Assembly (NCBI GenBank): GCA_019245255.1
Contig: JAFARV010000560.1
Location: 1-5,156 of the forward strand
Length of the DNA stretch: 5,156 nucleotides
Direction of reading: 5' to 3'
From: Acidobacteriaceae bacterium
Lineage (GTDB): Bacteria; Acidobacteriota; Terriglobia; Bryobacterales; Bryobacteraceae
The stretch's first letter is position 1, and each line of letters opens with the position of its first letter. Shown here piece by piece: positions 1 through 5,156 of this stretch. Position numbers and translations under genes: made by a program. Below the pieces are notes generated by a model. It had not been told where the DNA came from. It saw nothing but the letters and a program-made list of their open reading frames with translations, and searched no databases.

Positions 1-1
1 C

Positions 2-328
2 GACCGCCACATCGACGTAGAGATCAATCTCACAAGCAACGCGCAGATCCTCGGTGTCGAAGGCGTGAATCACCCGTTTCCGGTGTACCGCAAACACAGC
101 GTTCCCACAACGATTTCTACAGATGACGAAGGCGTGTCACGAAGTCACATCACGCAGGAATATCAGCGTGCGGTGCTTACGTATGGGCTCAGTTACCCTG
201 ATCTCAAGCAGTTGGTTCGCAATAGCATTGAATATTCGTTTCTCTCACCGGAAGACAAAAGTCGCGCTAAGGCCGATTTGGAGAACAGGTTCCGCGTTTT
301 CGAGACAGAGCAACTAGCTCTGCCGTAA
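2..328 (+). CDS. Adenosine deaminase family protein (ADA/ADGF-like), C-terminal part
   Basis: The 5' end lies outside the window; 108 codons are visible, read in the frame of position 2 and ending at TAA (326-328). The family hydrolytically deaminates adenosine or deoxyadenosine to the inosine form using one active-site zinc. The visible part looks like the last strands and helices of the TIM barrel. It begins with an EINLTSNAQ segment, equivalent to the 'CP-SN' strand of the family. Next come HPFPVYRKHSVP and then ISTDDEGVSR, whose Asp pair (positions 122-127) matches the zinc-binding and substrate-binding aspartates of the ADA motif S/NTDDP. The closing helices, around LKQLVRNSIEYSFL, also fit the family end. 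The zinc histidines and catalytic Glu lie upstream and cannot be checked. Substrate and location (cytoplasmic or secreted, as some ADGF-like members are) cannot be decided. Its 3' end overlaps the convergent kinase gene by 15 bp. The family call is fairly safe; true adenosine specificity is inferred. Confidence 0.85.
   Translation, partial: DRHIDVEINLTSNAQILGVEGVNHPFPVYRKHSVPTTISTDDEGVSRSHITQEYQRAVLTYGLSYPDLKQLVRNSIEYSFLSPEDKSRAKADLENRFRVFETEQLALP
306..322. terminator. Candidate bidirectional hairpin at the overlapping 3' ends
   Basis: Perfect inverted repeat: CAGAGC (306-311), a 5-nt loop AACTA (312-316) and GCTCTG (317-322). The kinase stop codon (minus strand, 314-316) lies in the loop, and the deaminase stop (326-328) follows 3 nt after the right arm. 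The symmetric stem could act on transcripts from either side. Neither side has a T-run, so it is not a canonical intrinsic terminator. It could instead protect mRNA 3' ends or be coincidental. No better terminator was seen for either gene in the window. Confidence 0.3.
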
Positions 329-1975
329 AGAATCCGCTACAGCACGCAACCAGATCGTGACAGCGACCGCGCCCGGATCAGGGTGTCCGAGTGCCCTCTC
401 TCCAAGGTAGCTGGATCGGCCTTTGCGCGGAAACATTTGGGCTGTCGATTCAGCGCCCGCTTCCGCTGCTCGTACTGCGCTGGTTAAATCGCCTGCCTTA
501 AACGCCGATGCGAAAGGGATCAGCGCATCGAGCATGGTGCGATCGCCTTTTTGCGCCCCTCCGACTTCGCTGACAGTTTGGCAAGCCTCGTATGCAGCCT
601 CCGCCCACACTGTCGGATGGTTTTGCAGGACTGCGGCAGCGCGAAGGAAAAGAACTCCGTACAGCGGCCCCGAAGAACCGCCAATCACCTCCTGGGCCGC
701 AAGGCCAACTTCCTTCAGCGCGTCAGCAGATGTACCGTGCCATGACGGCAGACGATCGAGGATGGCGCGTGCTCCGCGCGACAAACTGATGCCGAGGTCC
801 CCGTCACCCACTGCCTGATCGAGCGTTGTCAATCGATCTTCCTGTGCAATGAGTGCGTGACATGCGGCTTCGATCACTCGTCGCATCGGTTTCGGAATTG
901 CTTCCGCGGTCGTCCGCGAGTCCGCGCTGCTTACAGAAACAGAAATGATGCGTTCCGTAGCCGGGCGTGGCGCCTCGACCGGCAATCTGGGCCAGGCAGG
1001 AGCATCGGTCGCAGCATCCAGCCATCGCAGCCGCTGCTCCTCAACCGGCATGATCGACAACGACACGCCGGCGGCTTCGAGCGAAGTCATGAAGGTGCCC
1101 GAATACACGCGTTCGACGTGCAACCCACTCTGCTGAAGAACTTCGATTGCTCGCCGGGCTACGATCGACAATTCCATTGGAGTAGTGGATCCCAGATTGT
1201 TAACCAACAACAGAATTCGGGAGCCATCCGGCAGTGTGGCCGCCTCACGCAGGCGACGGAGCATCAAATCAGCGAGTTCGTTCGCAGAGCGCAAGCCAAT
1301 TCTAAGAACGCCCGGCTCCCCGTGAATACCCAAGCCAAGTTCAATTTCATTTGGCGGCAGAATATAGCTTGGTTTGCCGACAGCAGGCACCGTCCCCGCC
1401 GACAACGAGATCCCGATTGTGCTGATGTCGAACGCCGCGGCGCGAGCGATCTCAGCAACCTGCTCGAGCGGCTTCCCTTCGGCCGCAGCCGCGCCGGTAA
1501 TCTTGTGGACAAGGACGGTACCGGCAAGTCCCCGCCTCACACCACGGTCACTCGATACTGCGATGTCATCCGCAACGATGACAGTTTCGACCGCGATCCC
1601 TTCGTTGCGCGCAATCTCGGCAGCCAGCCCGAAATTCAACCGATCGCCGGTGTAGTTTTTCACGATCAGCAGCACGCCGCGGCTGCCCGCGACAGCCTTG
1701 ATGGCTGAGAAGACGGCCGTAACCGGCGGCGATGTGAAGACTTCACCCGCCACTGCAGCGCTCAACATCCCCGGCCCCACGAAACCCGCGTGCGCAGGTT
1801 CGTGCCCGCTGCCTCCGCCGGAGATCAACGCAACCTGTTGGTCGCGAACCTCAGCGTAGTCTGCGCGGACGACAACGTTATGGTTTGGAATCAAGAGAAA
1901 CCCCGGATGCATCGCAACCATGCCTTCCAGCATCTCGGTTACAACGCGCCCGGGGTCGTTGATGAGTTTCTTCAA
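314..1975 (-). CDS. dhaK: ATP-dependent dihydroxyacetone (glycerone) kinase, fused DhaK-DhaL
   Basis: Complete 553-residue cytoplasmic kinase that phosphorylates dihydroxyacetone to DHAP with ATP. Its length matches single-chain enzymes of the Citrobacter freundii type, not the PTS-dependent split DhaK/DhaL/DhaM system. The DhaK domain (about 1-330) has KKLINDP at residues 2-8, GGGSGHEP at 53-60 (His58) and KNYTGDRLNF at 106-115 (Asp111). GIHGEPG follows around His218, the residue that covalently holds the ketone substrate in this family. A linker of about 30 residues leads to the DhaL nucleotide domain. There Asp386, Asp391 and Asp393 (LDQAVGDGD) have the 5+2 spacing of the Mg-ATP aspartates, followed by GGSSG (432-436), GDRTMLD (477-483) and a GRSSYLGERALGHPDPGA end. 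The start is TTG: no ATG or GTG lies between it and the upstream in-frame stop (1994-1996), and the conserved KKLINDP begins right after it. No clear Shine-Dalgarno is visible, so translation may be coupled to hppA, 27 bp upstream. Close relatives act on erythrulose or glyceraldehyde (triokinase), so the exact ketose is inferred. Confidence 0.93.
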   Translation of the reverse strand: MKKLINDPGRVVTEMLEGMVAMHPGFLLIPNHNVVVRADYAEVRDQQVALISGGGSGHEPAHAGFVGPGMLSAAVAGEVFTSPPVTAVFSAIKAVAGSRGVLLIVKNYTGDRLNFGLAAEIARNEGIAVETVIVADDIAVSSDRGVRRGLAGTVLVHKITGAAAAEGKPLEQVAEIARAAAFDISTIGISLSAGTVPAVGKPSYILPPNEIELGLGIHGEPGVLRIGLRSANELADLMLRRLREAATLPDGSRILLLVNNLGSTTPMELSIVARRAIEVLQQSGLHVERVYSGTFMTSLEAAGVSLSIMPVEEQRLRWLDAATDAPAWPRLPVEAPRPATERIISVSVSSADSRTTAEAIPKPMRRVIEAACHALIAQEDRLTTLDQAVGDGDLGISLSRGARAILDRLPSWHGTSADALKEVGLAAQEVIGGSSGPLYGVLFLRAAAVLQNHPTVWAEAAYEACQTVSEVGGAQKGDRTMLDALIPFASAFKAGDLTSAVRAAEAGAESTAQMFPRKGRSSYLGERALGHPDPGAVAVTIWLRAVADSLRQS

Positions 1976-2002
1976 ACCGCTATGGTATGCGAATCACGAT
2001 GC

Positions 2003-4555
2003 CTAGCGGCCAGCCGAGGTAAGTTCCTCCAACCTTTTCTCCGCGACCGGCGTCTCGTCGATGATGCGCATTCGATAGAACGAACGCCAGACAAAGTACA
2101 CCGCGATCAGGAAGAATATAGCCGCGAGCACCCAACCGAAGCCTCCGCCACGTTCACCCGATAGTGAAACTGCCAGTTCCACTGCGAGCAGGCCGAACAA
2201 CGTTGTGAACTTGATGATGGGGTTCATAGCGACTGACGAAGTGTCTTTGAACGGGTCGCCCACCGTATCGCCAACAACCGTCGCGTCGTGCAAAGGAGTT
2301 CCCTTCTCTTTCAGCTCCGTTTCTACAATCTTCTTGGCGTTGTCCCACGCTCCGCCGGCGTTCGCCATGAAAATCGCCTGATATAAGCCGAAGATCGCAA
2401 TCGAGATCAGGTACCCAATGAAGAAGAACGGCTCGACAAACGCAAAAGCCAGGGTGACGAAGAACACAGTAATGAAGATATTGAGCATGCCCCGTTGCGC
2501 GTAGCGCGTGCAGATTTCGACTACCTTCTTACTGTCCTCTACCGATGCCTTCGTAACACCTTCCAGCCTGATATTTGCTTTGATGAACTCGACAGCGCGA
2601 TAAGCGCCCGTCGTCACGGCCTGCGTGGAAGCACCCGTGAACCAATAGATAATGGCCCCACCAGTGATGAATCCGAGCAGAAAGGGCGGGTGCAGAATCG
2701 ATAGATTCGACAGCATGTCCGGCCGGAGCCCGTGAGTGAGCGCCACTACGATCGAGAAGATCATAGTTGTAGCGCCGACCACGGCCGTGCCGATCAGCAC
2801 CGGTTTAGCAGTCGCCTTGAACGTGTTGCCTGCGCCGTCGTTCTCTTCGAGGTGCTGCTTCGCACGTTCGAAATTCACGTCGAACCCGTAGCTCTTCTTC
2901 AGCTCCTGCTCGATCGCTGGAATCTGCTCGATGGTCGAAAGCTCGTACACGGACTGCGCATTGTCGGTTACAGGGCCATAGGAATCGACCGCGATCGTCA
3001 CTGGCCCCATGCCGAGAAATCCGAACGCGACCAGCCCGAACGCGAATACCGAAGGGGCTATCATCAGCGTTCCGAGCCCGGTGGTGCTGACGCCAAATGC
3101 GACCGTCATAAGCGCCAGGATTGCGATTCCCAGCCAGAATGAGCTAAAGTTCCCAGCCACGAAGCCCGAAAGTATGTCGAGAGACGCGCCGCCTTCCCGG
3201 GCCGAACCCACCACTTCACGAACGTGAGCCGAATTGACGGAGGTAAATACTTTTACGAGTTCGGGAATAATTGCGCCGGCAAGCGTTCCACAGGTAATTA
3301 CAGACGATAGCTTCCACCAAAGCGAGGTGTCACCCCCCAAATCGGGAATCATCAGATACGAAATGATGTAAGTCGCCGCAATCGACACCAAGGAGGTCAA
3401 CCAGACGAGACTCGTGAGTGGAGCTTCGTAATTCATGTGGTCCACATTTCCGTAGCGGGCCTTCGCAAGAGCGCCGTTCAGCATGTACGACACGCCTGAC
3501 GAGATCACCATCATGACGCGCATCGCAAAAATCCAGACCAGCAGCTGGCTCTGGACGAGCGGCGTCTTCACCGCGAGCACGATGAACGAAATCAGCGCTA
3601 CGCCAGTAACGCCGTAGGTCTCGAATCCATCCGCACTCGGGCCTACGGAGTCGCCTGCATTGTCACCCGTGCAGTCGGCAATAACGCCGGGATTGCGTGC
3701 ATCGTCTTCCTTGATTTTGAAGACGATCTTCATCAGGTCGGCGCCAATATCCGCAATTTTCGTGAAGATACCGCCGGCTACTCGCAGCGCCGCCGCACCG
3801 AGCGACTCCCCAATCGCGAAGCCGATAAAGCACGGCCCGGAATAGTCGTGCGGAACGAACAGCAGGATGATCATCATGATGACCAGCTCCACGCTGATCA
3901 GCAGCATGCCGATGCTCATCCCGGCCTTCAGCGGGATGTCGTAACAGGGAAACGGCTTTCCGCGCAGACTTGCAAATGCAGCTCGCGAGTTTGCGAATGT
4001 GTTTACACGAATGCCGAACCAGGCGACACCAGTACTGCCACAAATGCCGACAACGCTGAAGAGCAGGATGATGATCACTCTTGCCGCGCTGAAATGCTGT
4101 AGATAGCCAAAGTAGAAGACAATGATGACGCCGATGAAGACCCACAGGAGACCGAGGAACTTGGCCTGCGTTGTCAGGTAGGTCTTGCAAGTGGCGTAGA
4201 TCAGCTCGGAGATATCGAGCATGGATCTGTGCACCGGCAATGTCTTCAATTGGTGATAAATGACGACGCCAAAAGCCAGGCCGAGCACAACGACGATCAA
4301 TCCGTAAAGCAGCAGCGTACGTCCATCCACTGCGCCTCCGAAGAATGTAGCCTGTGTGAGATCGGGAAGGATCAGATTCGCCTCGCCACCGGTTTCCGTG
4401 GGCTGACTCTGAGCGAGTAGCGCAGCGGGCGCAAACAGCAGGGCAATCAGCGCCACAACGAACGCCGACGCGAATTGCCGGACCGAAGACCGCCTTCTTC
4501 TAGAACCGGACTTACACCAGTCTTCAAAAGCACTGCACAATTTAGAGACTAGCAA
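2003..4555 (-). CDS. hppA: Membrane-integral ion-translocating pyrophosphatase, probably K+-independent H+ type
   Basis: Complete 850-residue inner-membrane enzyme that hydrolyses PPi and pumps an ion outward. Residues 1-49 look like a signal peptide (basic RRRR stretch, hydrophobic core, LLA end). This suits a family whose N terminus faces outside. Many hydrophobic segments follow, about 16 as in the family. Catalytic motifs are intact: Lys266, Asp269 and Asp273 in TKIADIGAD; EDDARNPGVIAD; Asp298/Asn299/Asp302 in GDNAGD; DSYGPVTDN (524-532); GGAWDNAKK (734-742); VVGDTVGDPFKDTS (760-773). Pump-specificity positions can be read: Asp309 and Glu312 in ADGFET, and Lys580 in GNTFKA. The Lys stands where K+-dependent enzymes have Ala, so potassium independence and proton transport are inferred. 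At 850 residues it exceeds the usual 650-770, partly through the N terminus and a polar insert at about 540-573 before GNT. The TTG start has a strong Shine-Dalgarno 9 nt upstream and an in-frame stop at 4580-4582. It leads a likely operon with dhaK. Family certain; transported ion less so. Confidence 0.95.
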   Translation of the reverse strand: MLVSKLCSAFEDWCKSGSRRRRSSVRQFASAFVVALIALLFAPAALLAQSQPTETGGEANLILPDLTQATFFGGAVDGRTLLLYGLIVVVLGLAFGVVIYHQLKTLPVHRSMLDISELIYATCKTYLTTQAKFLGLLWVFIGVIIVFYFGYLQHFSAARVIIILLFSVVGICGSTGVAWFGIRVNTFANSRAAFASLRGKPFPCYDIPLKAGMSIGMLLISVELVIMMIILLFVPHDYSGPCFIGFAIGESLGAAALRVAGGIFTKIADIGADLMKIVFKIKEDDARNPGVIADCTGDNAGDSVGPSADGFETYGVTGVALISFIVLAVKTPLVQSQLLVWIFAMRVMMVISSGVSYMLNGALAKARYGNVDHMNYEAPLTSLVWLTSLVSIAATYIISYLMIPDLGGDTSLWWKLSSVITCGTLAGAIIPELVKVFTSVNSAHVREVVGSAREGGASLDILSGFVAGNFSSFWLGIAILALMTVAFGVSTTGLGTLMIAPSVFAFGLVAFGFLGMGPVTIAVDSYGPVTDNAQSVYELSTIEQIPAIEQELKKSYGFDVNFERAKQHLEENDGAGNTFKATAKPVLIGTAVVGATTMIFSIVVALTHGLRPDMLSNLSILHPPFLLGFITGGAIIYWFTGASTQAVTTGAYRAVEFIKANIRLEGVTKASVEDSKKVVEICTRYAQRGMLNIFITVFFVTLAFAFVEPFFFIGYLISIAIFGLYQAIFMANAGGAWDNAKKIVETELKEKGTPLHDATVVGDTVGDPFKDTSSVAMNPIIKFTTLFGLLAVELAVSLSGERGGGFGWVLAAIFFLIAVYFVWRSFYRMRIIDETPVAEKRLEELTSAGR

Positions 4556-4564
4556 TGGACTTGT

Positions 4565-4570
4565 CCTCCC
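4565..4570 (-). promoter_or_regulatory. Strong ribosome binding site of hppA
   Basis: On the minus strand this reads GGGAGG, nearly a full Shine-Dalgarno, with 9 nt to the TTG at 4553-4555. It supports this unusual start codon over the next in-frame TTG (codon 6), which would be too far away. Confidence 0.7.
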
Positions 4571-4635
4571 TTTGCTCGACTACCCCCAGTTTATTCCGCA
4601 ATCTAATTGCCATGAGAAGAGCAAACATATCATGC

Positions 4636-4656
4636 CGCATCTTCGACATAGATGCG
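4636..4656. repeat. Inverted repeat upstream of hppA (possible operator)
   Basis: CGCATC (4636-4641) and GATGCG (4651-4656) are perfect 6-bp arms separated by 9 bp. The arm centres are 15 bp apart, more than one helical turn, and the repeat encloses the candidate -10 box of hppA. It could bind a dimeric regulator, form a small hairpin in the leader, or be chance. No regulator can be named. Confidence 0.3.
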
Positions 4657-4674
4657 AATTGCCGTAAAAGTCAA
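4645..4674 (-). promoter_or_regulatory. Candidate sigma70-type promoter for hppA-dhaK
   Basis: On the minus strand, TTGACT (complement of 4669-4674) is followed after 18 nt by TATGTC (complement of 4645-4650). This would give a leader of roughly 80 nt before the hppA TTG. The -35 box is good; the -10 box is weak (TATGTC against TATAAT). The -10 lies between the arms of the inverted repeat at 4636-4656. This is pattern matching only. Confidence 0.3.
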
Positions 4675-4682
4675 TCTGCCCG

Positions 4683-4698
4683 TGCGTTAATTGACGCA
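4683..4698. repeat. Near-palindrome TGCGT-TAATTG-ACGCA in the divergent intergenic region
   Basis: TGCGT (4683-4687) and ACGCA (4694-4698) are perfect 5-bp arms around TAATTG. Only one symmetric position pair in the 16 bp breaks the dyad. Compact AT-centred dyads of this kind are typical of HTH-regulator operators. It lies just upstream of the hppA candidate -35 and about 90 bp before the riboswitch, so it could affect either direction. No known binding consensus is claimed. Confidence 0.3.
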
Positions 4699-4787
4699 AC
4701 TCGTTCGTGCAAACGCGCTTGACGGCGAATCGCGTCTCAAATCGCACGACGATAAGACCGGGTCCGCTTTCGTGTTACGCTGATTTC

Positions 4788-4951
4788 TTCAAGGTGCTCG
4801 CGTTAGCGAGTGAAAAGGGAAGCGGGTGGAAGTCCCGCACGGTCGCGCCACTGTGAGCAGCGAGCGGACTGGCGAATGAACCACTGCCCCAAACGGGTGG
4901 GAAGGTTGCCGGTTTTGCGATGACCTGCGTAGTCAGGAGACCTGCCTTGAA
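4788..4951 (+). promoter_or_regulatory. Cobalamin (vitamin B12) riboswitch aptamer
   Basis: This RNA element binds adenosylcobalamin or a related cobamide and normally represses downstream B12 genes when the ligand is plentiful. Several conserved blocks appear in order. The closing helix P1 is TTCAAGG (4788-4794) with CCTTGAA (4945-4951). A hairpin CTCGC/GCGAG (4797-4810) follows, then AAAAGGGAA (4813-4821) and a GCGGG/CCCGC hairpin (4822-4838). Next come GCCACTGTGA (4847-4856), a peripheral arm CCACTGCCC...GGGTGGGAAG (4881-4904), and the B12-box-like end AGTCAGGAGACCTGCC (4931-4946). The large-class (RF00174-like) architecture looks complete. The start of cobU 126 nt downstream, a B12-pathway gene, agrees with the assignment. 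Boundaries are set by the P1 pairing. Confidence 0.95.
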
Positions 4952-4982
4952 TGCAGCTCTGTGCCAGCCGCGCGGGGAGGCG

Positions 4983-5022
4983 AGCAATAGAACCCTGGAT
5001 CGCCAGGTTCGTTCTCATTGCT
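4983..5022 (+). promoter_or_regulatory. Long hairpin in the riboswitch-cobU leader (candidate expression platform)
   Basis: Left arm 4983-4998 (AGCAAT, AGAAC, CCTGG), loop ATCG (4999-5002), right arm 5003-5022 (CCAGG, TTC bulge, GTTCT, C bulge, ATTGCT). All 16 left-arm bases have partners. No T-run follows, so it is not an intrinsic terminator and any control is more likely translational. Part of the right arm, CAGGTTC (5004-5010), recurs exactly at 5064-5070, just before the cobU start. The left arm could therefore pair with either copy. The structure is visible in the sequence; the switching role is inferred. Confidence 0.55.
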
Positions 5023-5064
5023 AACCCACCTGTGAAGTTGAGCTCGACTGCAGTTCGGAGGCGC

Positions 5065-5068
5065 AGGT
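5065..5068 (+). promoter_or_regulatory. Weak ribosome binding site of cobU
   Basis: AGGT lies 9 nt before the ATG at 5078-5080. A better match, GGAG (5057-5060), is 17 nt away, which is too far for efficient initiation. A weak, occludable site suits riboswitch control at the level of translation. Confidence 0.4.
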
Positions 5069-5077
5069 TCCTCGTTC

Positions 5078-5156
5078 ATGTTGACGCTCATTACCGGCGG
5101 CGCACGAAGCGGCAAGAGCTCATTCGCGCAATCTCTCTGCGAATCGAGTACGCGCG
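5078..5156 (+). CDS. cobU: Adenosylcobinamide kinase / adenosylcobinamide-phosphate guanylyltransferase, N-terminal fragment
   Basis: Only the first 26 codons are present; the gene runs off the right edge. The protein starts MLTLITGGARSGKSSFAQ. GGARSGKS at residues 7-14 is the P-loop in the form typical of CobU/CobP, sitting right after the first beta strand as in that family. CobU is a cytoplasmic bifunctional enzyme. It phosphorylates the aminopropanol arm of adenosylcobinamide and then transfers GMP from GTP, giving adenosylcobinamide-GDP for nucleotide-loop assembly. The catalytic histidine lies beyond the window. The cobalamin riboswitch directly upstream, on the same strand, strongly supports the call. 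Other P-loop kinases are possible from 26 residues alone, but unlikely given the GGARSGKS form and the context. Confidence 0.9.
   Translation, partial: MLTLITGGARSGKSSFAQSLCESSTR

Noticed and set aside
857..1708. 283-codon open frame on the plus strand
   Set aside because: It lies wholly antisense to the well-supported dhaK. The product is rich in Arg, Ser, His and Gln with no recognisable motif, as expected for a shadow frame of a GC-rich gene.
314..1975. PTS-dependent DhaK of the split DhaK/DhaL/DhaM system
   Set aside because: DhaK and DhaL domains are fused in one chain and no DhaM or PTS gene is visible, which fits the ATP-dependent type.
3663..4190. 175-codon minus-strand open frame inside hppA
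   Set aside because: It is a shifted reading of conserved pyrophosphatase codons; the real frame carries the catalytic motifs.
4691..4724. Two TTGACG hexamers (4691-4696 and 4719-4724) as -35 boxes for the riboswitch transcript
   Set aside because: No reasonable -10 hexamer lies 16-18 nt downstream of either (GATAAG at 4751 is 26 nt from the nearer one). The riboswitch promoter is left unassigned.
4983..5022. Leader hairpin as a Rho-independent terminator
   Set aside because: The stem is strong, but it is followed by AACCCACC and not a T-rich tract, so transcription attenuation of the usual kind is not supported.
4775..5115. Three minus-strand open frames of 60-71 codons over the riboswitch and leader
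   Set aside because: They are antisense to a structured RNA. Their low-complexity, Arg/Pro-rich products follow from the RNA sequence, and no good ribosome binding context was noted.

Overview
This 5.2 kb window looks like ordinary bacterial chromosome with moderately high G+C. The protein style suggests Acidobacteriota or a related Gram-negative phylum: a divergent long membrane pyrophosphatase, an ADGF/ADA-like deaminase tail and TTG starts. That placement is inferred from recalled family resemblance and was not tested. I saw no mobile element, CRISPR array, tRNA, rRNA or phage signature.

Layout. (i) Positions 2-328 (+) hold the 3' end of an adenosine deaminase family gene. (ii) Positions 314-1975 (-) hold a complete single-chain dihydroxyacetone kinase with fused DhaK and DhaL domains. 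It converges on the deaminase gene, and the two 3' ends overlap by 15 bp. A perfect 6-bp hairpin spans the overlap. (iii) Positions 2003-4555 (-) hold a complete membrane-integral, ion-pumping pyrophosphatase of 850 residues, upstream of and co-directional with the kinase (27-bp gap). The two probably form one transcript, and both appear to start at TTG. (iv) Positions 4556-4787 are a divergent intergenic region with two inverted repeats and a weak candidate promoter for the pyrophosphatase. (v) Positions 4788-4951 (+) hold a well-conserved cobalamin riboswitch aptamer. A 126-nt expression-platform region containing a long hairpin follows it. (vi) Positions 5078-5156 (+) hold the first 26 codons of cobU, the adenosylcobinamide kinase/guanylyltransferase, cut by the window edge.

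How the parts work together. The right side is a vitamin B12-controlled cobamide salvage or assembly locus: the riboswitch senses adenosylcobalamin and should repress cobU and whatever follows it. The left-pointing operon is a housekeeping energy and carbon unit. The pyrophosphatase couples PPi hydrolysis to ion pumping across the inner membrane, and the kinase feeds dihydroxyacetone (or a related ketose) into central metabolism as its phosphate. No obvious biochemical link joins the two enzymes. I found no clearly new system. The points most worth a second look are the proposed switching geometry between riboswitch and cobU start, the divergent features of the pyrophosphatase, and the overlapping convergent gene ends.
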